In this document: piece by piece, positions 33,174 through 41,827 of the stretch
Layout: each line of letters begins with the position of its first letter
Numbering within the stretch: the stretch's first letter is position 1
Origin: Dyella_A ginsengisoli
GTDB taxonomy: Bacteria; Pseudomonadota; Gammaproteobacteria; Xanthomonadales; Rhodanobacteraceae
Direction of reading: 5' to 3'
Assembly (NCBI RefSeq): GCF_044904665.1
Contig: NZ_JADIKM010000006.1
Coordinates: forward strand, 310,001-374,000
Length of the DNA: 64,000 nucleotides
Program-made: the position numbers and the translations under genes
Notes under the pieces: model-generated
Databases searched by the model: none
What the model was told of the DNA's origin: nothing
Seen by the model: the letters and a program-made list of their open reading frames with translations, nothing else

Positions 33174-36050
33174 TCAGCGCTGGTAGTGGAAGCTGAGCAG
33201 GAAGTAGCGCCCCGCCACGTCGTCGAACGACGGACTGTAGGCCAGCGAGGGACGGCTGTAATACTGCGGCCGATGGTCGAGCACGTTGTGCACGTTGATG
33301 CCGATCCGCCAGTGCGCCAGGCCGCCGTAGTCGAGATTGAGATCGAGCAGGGTGAAGGCCGGCGTGTTGCAGTGGCCGGCGCTGCGCAGCCCGTCCGGAC
33401 AGGTCAGCAGGCTGTTCGCACTGGCCTGGTAGGCGTAGTGGCCGGTGTAGCGCAGGTTGGCCGTGGTGACCCAGTCGCCGCGCGTCCATTCCACGCCGGC
33501 CAGCGCGGTGGCCTTGGGCTGGTCGGCGTAGCCGTCGTAGGGCTCCGGTGGCGCCTCGGGCGCGATCTGCCGGCGCAGCTTGGACAGCCAGTCCACGCCG
33601 AGGTTGAAGCTGAAGCTGCCCAGGTGCACGGTGTCGAGCCGGTAGCGCACGTCCAGGTCGAACGAGCGCACCATCGTCTTGCCCAGATTCACCAGTTGCT
33701 GGTCGAAGGCGTACAGCGCGCCCTGGGCGTCGCGCCGGAACAGTTCGGGATAGGCGTCCGGATGATCCAGCGCGTAGGACACCGGCAGTGCGCGAATCTC
33801 GTTGCGGCGGTCGACCTGGTAGACGTCCAGCGCGATGCCCAGCGCCGGCGTGGGCGCCAGCACGACGCCGAAGGTGAGGCTGCGCGAACGCTCCGGCTGC
33901 AGGTCGGGGTTGCTCACACTGTCCAGCCGCAGCGTGCACAGCGAATAGCCGTGGCCGACCGAGCGGGCGTTCACGCACGGCAGCAACGCATCGGGCACTT
34001 CCACCCGCACGCCGGTGGGCAGCAGCGCCTGCGGGCGATCGAGTTCGGGCAGGGTCGGTGCGCGGTAGCCGCGCGCGATGGTGCCGCGGAAACTCACGCT
34101 GTCGGAGACGTCCCACTTCAAGCCCAGACGCGGCGAGAACGCCCAGCCGAAGCCGCCGCTATGGTCGGCGCGCGCGGCCACGTTGGCAGTGAACCCCTTC
34201 GCCAGCGGGGTTTCCATTTCCACGTAGGCGGCGGAGATCCAGCGGTCGCCGCGGCGCACGTAGGGCGGCTGGAACTGGAACACGTCGCTGGCGATCAGCA
34301 GCGGATCGGGCTGGTCGTCCAGCTGCTCGCGGTAACCCTCGATGCCGGCGGCGAGGCCCACTTCGCCCAGCGGCCACTGCGCCAGCGGGCCGTCCGCGCG
34401 CAGGCTGAAGCCACTCTGGCTGGTGTGGCCGGTGCGCAGCAGCTCCGGCGACAGCGCGGCGAGCAGGGCCGGGTCATTGTGGCCGCCGGGCTGGTAGCTG
34501 CCGTCGGCCAGCGCCCGCTCCAGCACGCTGGAGCGCAGCAGGCCGCGCGCGCGGTCGGTGCCGGCGTTGTGCTGATCGTCCAGCCGCAGATCCCACTGCC
34601 AGTCGCCGGGATGGCCGCGCAGGCCGGCGCTGAGCTGGGTGCTGCGCGATTGCGTGATATCGCGGATCGGGCCGACGTCGCTGAAGGCGTAATTCACCAC
34701 CCGCGCACCCCGCGGGGTGGCCGGGTCATAGACCAGCAACTGCTCGGTGGCCGGTCCGGTCTGCTGGCGCTGGCGCACCATGTTCCAGCGCAGGTCGGCG
34801 TAGGCCTCCAGCGCGCCCAGCGGATGGTCGACGTGGGCCAGCAGCGAGCGGCTGTCCAGGCCGGTCTGCAGCGTGGTCAGCGGACCGGAGGTGTTGGTGC
34901 ACGGACCGTCCAGCGTGGTCTGCGTGCAGCCGCCGCCGGTGTTGCTGTAGCCGATCTGCCCGCCATCGAAATAGTAGGTGCCATCGCCACCGTCGCCGCC
35001 GTTGCGGGCCCAGCGGCGCGCGCTGCCCAGCAGGGGCGCGCGGTCGAGATAATCGGCGCCAAGCACGAGATGGCCGTCGTGGCCGAACGCCGTGCCGAAA
35101 CTTGCCGTGCCGCGATGCTGCGCGGCATCGCCGCGCGAGGAGATGCCGGTGTTGCCGTCCAGCGCCACGCCTTCGAAGTGCTTGCGCAGGATGATGTTCA
35201 CCACGCCGGCCATGGCGTCGGAGCCGTAGATCGCCGAGGCGCCGTCGCGCAGCACTTCCACCCGCTCGACCAGCGACAGCGGGATGCTCTCCAGGTCGTT
35301 GACCAGGCTGAACTCGCCCTGCGACAGGCCGTAGCCGGCCATGCGCTGGCCGTCGACCAGGAACAGCGTGGCAGTGGCGCCCAGCCCGTGCAGGTCCACC
35401 GCCGCCGCACCGGTGGCACCGGACAGCCCGTTGGCCTGGTAGAGCGCGTTGTCGCTCAGCGCGACCGGGGCGTTGTTCACGCGCACGCCCGGCTGGGCGC
35501 GCAGCAGCTCGAACAGGGTCTGGTAGCCGCTGTGTTCGATCTGGCGACGGTCGATCACGGTCAGCGGCGAGGCGGTTTCCATCGCGGTGCGGCGCAGGTG
35601 GGTGCCGGTGACTTCCACCGCGAGCAGCGGCACCGGCACGCTTTCCAGCGGCGCCGGCGGCAGCGCGCGTGGCGCCGGGATAGGCGCGGTTGGAGAGGCG
35701 TCCGCGCGGCGCAGCACGAAGGTATCGGCGTTGACCGCCTCGGCGGTGAGTCCGCTGCCGCGCAACAGGCGCGTGAGTGCCTCGCCGGCGGTGAAGTCGC
35801 CCTCCAGCGCCGCGGCGCGGCGACGGCTGGTCAGGTCCGGTGCGTACAGCAGCTGGATGTTGCCGCGCCGGGCCAGGAGGTGCAGCGCGTCGTCCAGCGA
35901 CGTGCCGGCCGCAATGCGGTAGTGCCGGGTGGACGCGGCGGGTGCGCCGAGGGCGGCCGGCGGGCAGGCGATCAGCAGCAGCGCCAGCGCGAGCCCGTGC
36001 GCGGCGAGTCGACGACCGGGCGCGGCGAACGCGACGTGGCGCCGGGGCAT
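33174..36050 (-). CDS. TonB-dependent receptor with N-terminal STN signalling domain
   Basis: 958 residues. A signal peptide (first ~35) is followed by an STN (secretin/TonB short N-terminal) domain, RHYRIAAGTSLDDALHLLARRGNIQLLYAP through residue ~115. A Pro-rich linker, a plug (SPLTVIDRRQIEHSGYQTLFELLRAQPGVRV, VERVEVLRDGASAIYGSDAMAGVVNIIL) and a 22-strand barrel follow, ending in FLLSFHYQR. The STN domain is what FecA-type transducers use to contact FecR; a FecR gene and an ECF sigma gene lie immediately upstream, five bases and one gene away. The ligand is unknown; nothing nearby points to iron rather than another substrate. Confidence 0.92.
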   Translation of the reverse strand: MPRRHVAFAAPGRRLAAHGLALALLLIACPPAALGAPAASTRHYRIAAGTSLDDALHLLARRGNIQLLYAPDLTSRRRAAALEGDFTAGEALTRLLRGSGLTAEAVNADTFVLRRADASPTAPIPAPRALPPAPLESVPVPLLAVEVTGTHLRRTAMETASPLTVIDRRQIEHSGYQTLFELLRAQPGVRVNNAPVALSDNALYQANGLSGATGAAAVDLHGLGATATLFLVDGQRMAGYGLSQGEFSLVNDLESIPLSLVERVEVLRDGASAIYGSDAMAGVVNIILRKHFEGVALDGNTGISSRGDAAQHRGTASFGTAFGHDGHLVLGADYLDRAPLLGSARRWARNGGDGGDGTYYFDGGQIGYSNTGGGCTQTTLDGPCTNTSGPLTTLQTGLDSRSLLAHVDHPLGALEAYADLRWNMVRQRQQTGPATEQLLVYDPATPRGARVVNYAFSDVGPIRDITQSRSTQLSAGLRGHPGDWQWDLRLDDQHNAGTDRARGLLRSSVLERALADGSYQPGGHNDPALLAALSPELLRTGHTSQSGFSLRADGPLAQWPLGEVGLAAGIEGYREQLDDQPDPLLIASDVFQFQPPYVRRGDRWISAAYVEMETPLAKGFTANVAARADHSGGFGWAFSPRLGLKWDVSDSVSFRGTIARGYRAPTLPELDRPQALLPTGVRVEVPDALLPCVNARSVGHGYSLCTLRLDSVSNPDLQPERSRSLTFGVVLAPTPALGIALDVYQVDRRNEIRALPVSYALDHPDAYPELFRRDAQGALYAFDQQLVNLGKTMVRSFDLDVRYRLDTVHLGSFSFNLGVDWLSKLRRQIAPEAPPEPYDGYADQPKATALAGVEWTRGDWVTTANLRYTGHYAYQASANSLLTCPDGLRSAGHCNTPAFTLLDLNLDYGGLAHWRIGINVHNVLDHRPQYYSRPSLAYSPSFDDVAGRYFLLSFHYQR

Positions 36051-36055
36051 TGCGA

Positions 36056-37072
36056 TCAGCGCGCCCCGGCGGCGGATGGCAACAGGGTCAGCTCGTCGGT
36101 GCCGGTGCGCTCCACGCGCAGTTTCCAGCCCTGCGCCAGCGCTTGCGCCAGCGCGTCCTGGTCACCGGCATGGAAGCTGCCGCTGACCTTGAGCGAGGCC
36201 AGCGCGGGGTCGCCCAGGCGCAGCTGGGTGGCGGAGTAGCGGTTCATCGACTGCAGCAGGTCGTCGAGCCGGCGCTGGTCGAACGACAGCTCGCCGCGCG
36301 TCCAGCCGCGCGCCTGGTCCAGATCCAGCGGCGCCACGTCGGCCGCATGGCCCTGCGCATCGATGTGCAGCTGCTGCGCCGGGGCCAGGTTGCTGCTCCA
36401 GGTTTGCCCCACGGTGTCGCGGCTGACCGACACGCGGCCTTCCAGCAGCCCCACCGTCACACCCTCGGCGCGCCGGCTGACCTGGAACGTGGTGCCGATG
36501 TCGCGGATCACGTTGCCGTCCACCAGCACCACGAACGGGCGCGCGGCGTCGTGCGCCACGTGGAACTGGGCGCGGCCGTTGCGCAGGATCACCTCGCGCT
36601 GGTGCGCACTGAAGCGGGTGACCAGGCTGGACTGCGCATCGAGCTGCACCTGCGTGCCGTCGGTGAGTGTGACCGCCTGCGGCAGACCGGTGCCCGCCGC
36701 GTAGCTCTGCTCCACCGGCGCGCCGAGGCGCACCATCTGGGTCAGCCCCACCGCCACCAGCACGCCGGCGGCGAGGCCGGCGGCCATCCACCAGGTGCGC
36801 TGCGGACGCGCGACCGGGCGCCGGGCCAGGTCGCGCCGGGCGGCCCGCGCCACCGCGCGCAGCAGCGGGTCCTCGGCCAGCATGGCGGCATTGCGGTGCA
36901 GGTAGTCCACCTCCGCGAATGCGGCGGCGTGATCCGGGTCGGCGGCGCGCCAACGCTCGAACGCTTCCTCGTCCTGCGGGCTGCGGGCCGGCGAATGCAG
37001 CCTGGCCAGCCAGGCTTCGGCACTGTCGGGAAAGCCGGCGGCCGGCGGATCCATCGCGTGACGGTTCATCAT
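36056..37072 (-). CDS. FecR-family anti-sigma regulator
   Basis: 338 residues. The N-terminal ~80 residues form the cytoplasmic FecR_N (DUF4880-type) domain: AEAWLARLHSPARSPQDEEAFERWRAADPDHAAAFA. One transmembrane helix (WWMAAGLAAGVLVAVGLTQ) is followed by the periplasmic FecR domain with VTLTDGTQVQLDAQSSLVTRF and GRAQFHVAHDAARPFVV, and a C-terminal STN-like region. The ATG at 37072 overlaps the sigma stop. It probably relays the state of the outer-membrane receptor to the sigma factor. Confidence 0.92.
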   Translation of the reverse strand: MMNRHAMDPPAAGFPDSAEAWLARLHSPARSPQDEEAFERWRAADPDHAAAFAEVDYLHRNAAMLAEDPLLRAVARAARRDLARRPVARPQRTWWMAAGLAAGVLVAVGLTQMVRLGAPVEQSYAAGTGLPQAVTLTDGTQVQLDAQSSLVTRFSAHQREVILRNGRAQFHVAHDAARPFVVLVDGNVIRDIGTTFQVSRRAEGVTVGLLEGRVSVSRDTVGQTWSSNLAPAQQLHIDAQGHAADVAPLDLDQARGWTRGELSFDQRRLDDLLQSMNRYSATQLRLGDPALASLKVSGSFHAGDQDALAQALAQGWKLRVERTGTDELTLLPSAAGAR

Positions 37073-37635
37073 GATTCGACCTCCGTGTGAAAGGCGCCCA
37101 GACGCTCGCGCAGCGAGCGCAGGGCCCGGCTGATGTGCTTCTCCACCGCCTTGACGCTGATGCCGCAGTGGTCGGCGATTTCGGTGTACGTCATGCCTTC
37201 GATCCGGTTCAGCAGATAGATCTGCCGACAACGCTGCGGCAGGCGCAGCAGGGCGCGCTGGAGTGCCACCAGCTCCTGCTGCGAGGCGGTGCGCTGCTCG
37301 TGGCTGGGCTCGTTGGCGGCCAACTCGCCGGCCTCGTCGTCCAGGCTCACGTGGTGCGCATCGAAGTGGCTGGCGGCGCGCCGGCTGCGGTCGTGCAGGG
37401 CATTGACGGCGATGCGATAAAGCAGCGCCATCCAGGTTTCCGGCGCGTGGCCGCGGTAACGCATCAGCCGGGTCAGGCTTTCCTGGGCCAGATCCTCGGC
37501 GTCGTCCGCCGAGCGCGTGCGCCTGTGCAGGAAGCGCACCAGCGTCTCGCGCTGCGATCGCACGAAGCCGTCGAATTCGTTTGAGTGACCGGTGCCGGCA
37601 AGCGTCTGCTCGGGCTCGGCCGCGCCCAGGGCCAT
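37069..37635 (-). CDS. ECF sigma factor, FecI-like
   Basis: About 188 residues. Region 2: LVRFLHRRTRSADDAEDLAQESLTRLMRY and ALLYRIAVNALHDRSRR. Region 4: ALLRLPQRCRQIYLLNRIEGMTYTEIADHCGISVKAVEKHISRALRSLRERL. It should direct RNA polymerase to the receptor operon, held in check by the FecR protein. The ATG at 37635 fits the family length; an open frame continues 57 codons upstream without similarity. The upstream 233 bases to cpdB hold no gene; at 37661-37680 there is an imperfect dyad, GATATAGTCGTCACGATATC, near the expected promoter. Confidence 0.88.
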   Translation of the reverse strand: MALGAAEPEQTLAGTGHSNEFDGFVRSQRETLVRFLHRRTRSADDAEDLAQESLTRLMRYRGHAPETWMALLYRIAVNALHDRSRRAASHFDAHHVSLDDEAGELAANEPSHEQRTASQQELVALQRALLRLPQRCRQIYLLNRIEGMTYTEIADHCGISVKAVEKHISRALRSLRERLGAFHTEVES

Positions 37636-37868
37636 GCGGAGGCACCGTGTGTTGACCAGAGATATAGTCGTCACGATATCGCAACCGCCGCCGCTTGTGG
37701 CCACCGATGAAGTGCTTCCGCGTCCATGCGGAAGGCTTGAGGGCCGCAATCCCTGCGCGGGGGGATGCCGGGACCGGGATGGCTGATGCCGCCAAACCGG
37801 GCCCACACCCCTTCAACGCGATCGGCGCCGATCCCCCCTACCTCCCATTTCGCCTGCGCCCCCGATCC

Positions 37869-39887
37869 TCAGGGGGACAGGTCGATCGCGTAGGTGGCGG
37901 TGCCGTCGCCGTGGTCCTTCAGCTGGCGTACGTGGTTCAGGCCAGCGGCTGCCGCCACCGCCTGCTTGCCCGCGGCGGCGCGGAACACCACCGGGCCGCG
38001 GGTCTTCAGCGGGGCGAAGTGCCAGGAGGTCGGCTCCAGGTCGGCGGCGGTGAGGTGCTGTTTGCGCTCGATCCAGCGCGCCAGGATCTCGCGCGCGCCG
38101 TCGGGCGAGGCCAGCACGATGTTGCTGCCGTCCAGACCGGGGAAATGCCCGCCGCCGCTGGCCCGGTAGTTGTTGGTGACGATCACGAACGGCTGCTGCG
38201 GGATGACCGGCTTGCCGTCATAAGTGAGTGAGGTGATGCGCTCGCCGGCCGGCTTCGACACGTCGATGGTGTAGGCGATGCCGCCCTGGATCTGGTCGAA
38301 GTTGTAGCCGACGTAGTGCGGGTTGATCAGCGCCTGCTCGCCGGCCTTGGCCGGGTCGATGCGGTTGAAGCGGCGCGCCGACTGTTCCAGCCAGGCCTTG
38401 AGCCCGGCCCCGTCGGTCTTCACCGCGGCCAGGGTGTTCGGATAGAAGTACAGGTCGGCGGCGCTGCGCAGGGTGAGCGGGCCGGGGGCCACGTCGGTGT
38501 AGTCGTCCGGGCCGCCGAAGCCGGTGCGGAATGCGGCGGCGGCCGACAGCACCGGCACATCTGCCAGCTCAGGATGGGTCTTGGGCAGCTCGGCGCGCAC
38601 GTACTCCGCCTGCGCGGCGTTGATCGGCGCCAGCGCGGTCATGTCGCCCTCGTCGGCAAAGTAGCTGCTCAGCCGCACGCGGCTGTCGCCGATCGGCGTG
38701 TTGACGTAGGCGATGGCCGCCTCGTGCACCTTGGCCACCAGCGGGGCGATCGCCGGATCCGGCGCCACGCAGTCCGGTGCCTTGCCCTTCACGGCCGGCT
38801 GGCAGATCGGACGCACCTCGCTATGGGTGTCGGCCTTGTCCACCACCCACTTGCCGCCCTGGCGCACCAGCGCCAGCTTGATCACGCCCAGGTCCTTGCC
38901 GAAGAAGCCGCCCATCACCGCCGGCACGCCGCGCACCAGGCCGCGCTCGGCGTCCACATCCTGCATGCCGGCGTAGTGCGGGCCGGGGAACTCGGTGTGC
39001 GAGTGGCCCAGCAGCAGGGCGTCGATGCCCGGCACGCCGGCCAGGTGCCAGCCGCCGTTTTCCATGTCCGGCGTGTAGGGCCGGTCGTCCAGGCCGCCGT
39101 GCAGCACGGCGACGATCAGGTCCGGGTGCTGCGCCTCCAGCGCCGGCAGGTATTTCTGCGCCGCCTCCACCACGCCGCTCACGGTCACCCGGCCCTCGAG
39201 CTTCTGCTTGTCCCACTGCAGGATCGGCGGCGGCGCGAAGCCGAGGATGCCCACCTTCAGCGGCACCGCCAGCTTGCTGCCGTCCGGGGTGTAGGCCTCG
39301 ATGGTCTTGCTCACCAGCGCCCACGGCTTGAACAGCGGCTTGCCGTCGCGCGCGCTGGCCACGTTGGCCAGCACCAGCGGGAAATGCGGGCCGGCGCAGC
39401 GCTTGGATGTGCCGCCGTCCACGTTCATCGGCGTGCCGGTGACCTGCGACAGGAACGGCAGGCCGTAGTTGAACTCGTGGTTGCCGGCGGTGGCGCCGTC
39501 GTAGCCGACGCTGTCCATCGCGCGGTAGACCGCCAGCTCCTCGTTGCAGCCCACCGGCCTGGCCAGCGCCTGGTAGTCGGCCAGCACGGAACCCTGGATG
39601 GTGTCGCCGTCGTCGAACAGGAAGGTGTTGGGAAATTCCTGCCGCGCCCGGCGGATCAGCGTCGCCGTGCGCTCGTAGCCCAGCGTCGGATCGGCCTTGA
39701 GCTTGTAGTAGTCGTAGCCGAGCAGGTTGGAGTGGATGTCGGTGGTTTCCAGGATCGCCACGTCGGCCCGAGCGCCGTCGACCAGCGCGGGGTGGCGAGA
39801 CAGCAGGCCGCTGCAACCGGCCAGCAGGCCCGCGGCGAGCACGCCCAGGACCAGCGTGGAAACGGGGCGGGGGCGGGGTGCGGACAT
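37869..39887 (-). CDS. cpdB: 2',3'-cyclic-nucleotide 2'-phosphodiesterase/5'-nucleotidase family lipoprotein
   Basis: 672 residues. A lipoprotein signal (LVLGVLAAGLLAGCSG, lipobox LAGC) places it in the periplasm. The metallophosphatase domain has ILETTDIHSNLLGYDYYK, DDGDTIQG, TAGNHEFNYG, VLHGGLD and LLGHSHTEFPG; the C-terminal 5'-nucleotidase domain includes VIVTNNYRASGGGHFPG. CpdB enzymes hydrolyse 2',3'-cyclic nucleotides and 3'-nucleotides to nucleosides and phosphate. It ends 233 bases from the sigma gene and is not part of that system. A divergent gene starts 173 bases upstream. Confidence 0.9.
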   Translation of the reverse strand: MSAPRPRPVSTLVLGVLAAGLLAGCSGLLSRHPALVDGARADVAILETTDIHSNLLGYDYYKLKADPTLGYERTATLIRRARQEFPNTFLFDDGDTIQGSVLADYQALARPVGCNEELAVYRAMDSVGYDGATAGNHEFNYGLPFLSQVTGTPMNVDGGTSKRCAGPHFPLVLANVASARDGKPLFKPWALVSKTIEAYTPDGSKLAVPLKVGILGFAPPPILQWDKQKLEGRVTVSGVVEAAQKYLPALEAQHPDLIVAVLHGGLDDRPYTPDMENGGWHLAGVPGIDALLLGHSHTEFPGPHYAGMQDVDAERGLVRGVPAVMGGFFGKDLGVIKLALVRQGGKWVVDKADTHSEVRPICQPAVKGKAPDCVAPDPAIAPLVAKVHEAAIAYVNTPIGDSRVRLSSYFADEGDMTALAPINAAQAEYVRAELPKTHPELADVPVLSAAAAFRTGFGGPDDYTDVAPGPLTLRSAADLYFYPNTLAAVKTDGAGLKAWLEQSARRFNRIDPAKAGEQALINPHYVGYNFDQIQGGIAYTIDVSKPAGERITSLTYDGKPVIPQQPFVIVTNNYRASGGGHFPGLDGSNIVLASPDGAREILARWIERKQHLTAADLEPTSWHFAPLKTRGPVVFRAAAGKQAVAAAAGLNHVRQLKDHGDGTATYAIDLSP

Positions 39888-40060
39888 GGCGGGTTCCGTC
39901 GATCAGAAGAGGAGCGAAACCTAGCAGATCGGCGTGTCGTTTCGCCCCGCGATCGCTTCCCTAATGGCCGACAACGACCAAACGTGCGGCACTCACCGGA
40001 GCTGTCATCGCACCGTAAGATTCGCGCCGGATCACCTCGATCCGCACAGGGGCCGCCTCG

Positions 40061-41800
40061 ATGAATGCACTCTCGTCCCGCACGGCACGCCTGCGGGCTG
40101 GCCGGTGGCTGGCGGCCGCCTGGTTTGCCGCCTGCGTGGGATTCACCGCCTGGCAGGAGCCGGCGCCGGGCCAGCAGCTGTTCGTGCTGGTGGTGATGCT
40201 GTGCAGCCTCGGCGTGGCCGTGTGCCTCACGGCGCGACCCGCGCTGGCGCTGGTGCTGACCGGCGCCGGCTTCGTGCTGCTCAAGGCGCTGGGCCAGCTC
40301 AAGCTGCGCTACCTCGATTCCTCGCTGATGCCGGCGGATTTCATCTACTTCGTGCGCTCCAGCCTGGTCGAGACGCTGGAGCACTACCCGCCGCTGCTGG
40401 CCGCCGCCGCGGCCGTGGCGATCGGCCTGCCGCTGGCGGTGTGGCTGCTGTGGCGGCGCGAGCCGGCGGTGGATGCCATGCAGCGCCGGCCGCGCGCGCT
40501 GGCGACGCGGGCGCTGGGCGTCGCCGCGGCGGTGTTCGCGCTGCACCTGGCGCTGGCCGCCAATGGCCCGTTCGCGCAGGTGCACAACCGCAACGCGTGG
40601 CAGAAGCTGTCCGATGCCGCGCAGCTGACCAACTTCTTCGTCAACCTGGAAGACGACGACGTGCACCTGCCGCCGCGTTCCAGCGATGCGATCGCCGAGC
40701 AGGCCTGGGCGCATACCGCCGGCAGCGCACCGCCAGCCGTGCCAGCGCCGGCCGCCCGTTACCCGGACATCGTGCAGGTGCTGGAGGAGAGCACCTTCGA
40801 TCCGTCGGTGTTCACCGCCTGCAACCTGCCGCCGTGCCGCGTCGGCATGTTCCGCGCCGACGCGCACACCCGCGCCCACGGCGCGCTGCGCGTGCACACC
40901 TTCGGAGGCGGCACCTGGGTGAGCGAGTTCGCCTCGCTGACCGGCCTGCCGCAGAGCATCTTCGGCCCCGGCGGCATGTATGCGCCCTACGTGCTGGCGC
41001 CGCGCGTGCACGACACGCTGCCGCTGCAGCTGCAGCGGCTGGGCTACCTGACGGTGGCGATCTATCCCACCGCCGGCGGCTTCATCAACGGCCGCAACGC
41101 CTACCGCGACTATGGCTTCGAGCAGTTCTACGACGTCAACGACCTGGGGCTGCAGGCCTGGAAGAGCAGCGACGCGCAGATGTTCGCCGCGGCGTGGAAG
41201 GTGTACCAGCGCGTGAAGCAGCCGGGCCGTCCGGTGTTCATGATGATCCTCACCCTGGCCCAGCACGGCCCGCACGACATCCACCCGCTGTCGTCGCTGC
41301 CGCCGCCGTACAACCGCGGCCTGCTGCACGGCCTGCCCGAGCAGGCGGCGCTGAACTTCGACACCTACCTGTCGCGGCTGCAGGCCTCGGACCGGGCCAT
41401 GCGCGAGCTGGAAGCGCGCTTCCTGCACCGCCCGCAGCCCACCGTGCTGATGACCTTCGGCGATCACCAGCCGGCCTTCAGCGGGCTGATCCGCGAGCTG
41501 ACGCGCACGTTGCCGGCCACCGCGCCGGCGAGCGTGCGCGAGAAGCAGGACTACCTCACCTACTACATGCTCAAGAGCAACCTGGTCGATCCGCCGCTGC
41601 TGCCGTCCTACCCGCTGCTGGACATCGCCTACCTGCCCAGCATGGTGCTGCAGGCGGCGGGGTTGCCGACCGATCCCTACTTCGCCGCCGAGACGACGCT
41701 GCGCGATCGCTGCGACGGCCTGTACACCGATTGCGCCCAGCCCGACCTGCTCGCCTCGTACCACGCCTGGATCTTCGACCGGCTGCACGTCTACCAGTGA
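40061..41800 (+). CDS. Sulfatase-fold membrane enzyme, LTA synthase/OpgB-like
   Basis: 579 residues. The N-terminal ~180 residues hold about four transmembrane helices. The rest is a periplasmic sulfatase-fold domain: metal Glu in DIVQVLEESTFDPS, nucleophile Thr in FGGGTWVSEFASLTG, metal-binding His in LAQHGPHDIHP and DH in MTFGDHQPAFSG. Members transfer phosphoglycerol or phosphoethanolamine; in Gram-negatives OpgB modifies osmoregulated periplasmic glucans. Substrate here is not evident. A Cys-rich loop (CNLPPC) may form a disulfide. It is transcribed alone, convergent with the phosphodiesterase downstream (27-base gap). Confidence 0.82.
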   Translation: MNALSSRTARLRAGRWLAAAWFAACVGFTAWQEPAPGQQLFVLVVMLCSLGVAVCLTARPALALVLTGAGFVLLKALGQLKLRYLDSSLMPADFIYFVRSSLVETLEHYPPLLAAAAAVAIGLPLAVWLLWRREPAVDAMQRRPRALATRALGVAAAVFALHLALAANGPFAQVHNRNAWQKLSDAAQLTNFFVNLEDDDVHLPPRSSDAIAEQAWAHTAGSAPPAVPAPAARYPDIVQVLEESTFDPSVFTACNLPPCRVGMFRADAHTRAHGALRVHTFGGGTWVSEFASLTGLPQSIFGPGGMYAPYVLAPRVHDTLPLQLQRLGYLTVAIYPTAGGFINGRNAYRDYGFEQFYDVNDLGLQAWKSSDAQMFAAAWKVYQRVKQPGRPVFMMILTLAQHGPHDIHPLSSLPPPYNRGLLHGLPEQAALNFDTYLSRLQASDRAMRELEARFLHRPQPTVLMTFGDHQPAFSGLIRELTRTLPATAPASVREKQDYLTYYMLKSNLVDPPLLPSYPLLDIAYLPSMVLQAAGLPTDPYFAAETTLRDRCDGLYTDCAQPDLLASYHAWIFDRLHVYQ

Positions 41801-41827
41801 CGCGCAGCCGATCACCCGCCGCCGCGC

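Noticed and set aside
33186..36239. A 1017-codon plus-strand frame opposite the STN receptor
   Set aside because: Antisense to a complete receptor gene with family motifs; no ribosome site or homology visible.
37715..37734. Hairpin CTTCCGC/GCGGAAG between sigma and cpdB as a terminator
   Set aside because: No T tract on either strand and it lies far from both stops; kept as unexplained.
37636..37806. Longer sigma factor starting at 37806
   Set aside because: The added 57 residues have no sigma-factor similarity and would cover the likely promoter; the ATG at 37635 gives the normal ECF length.
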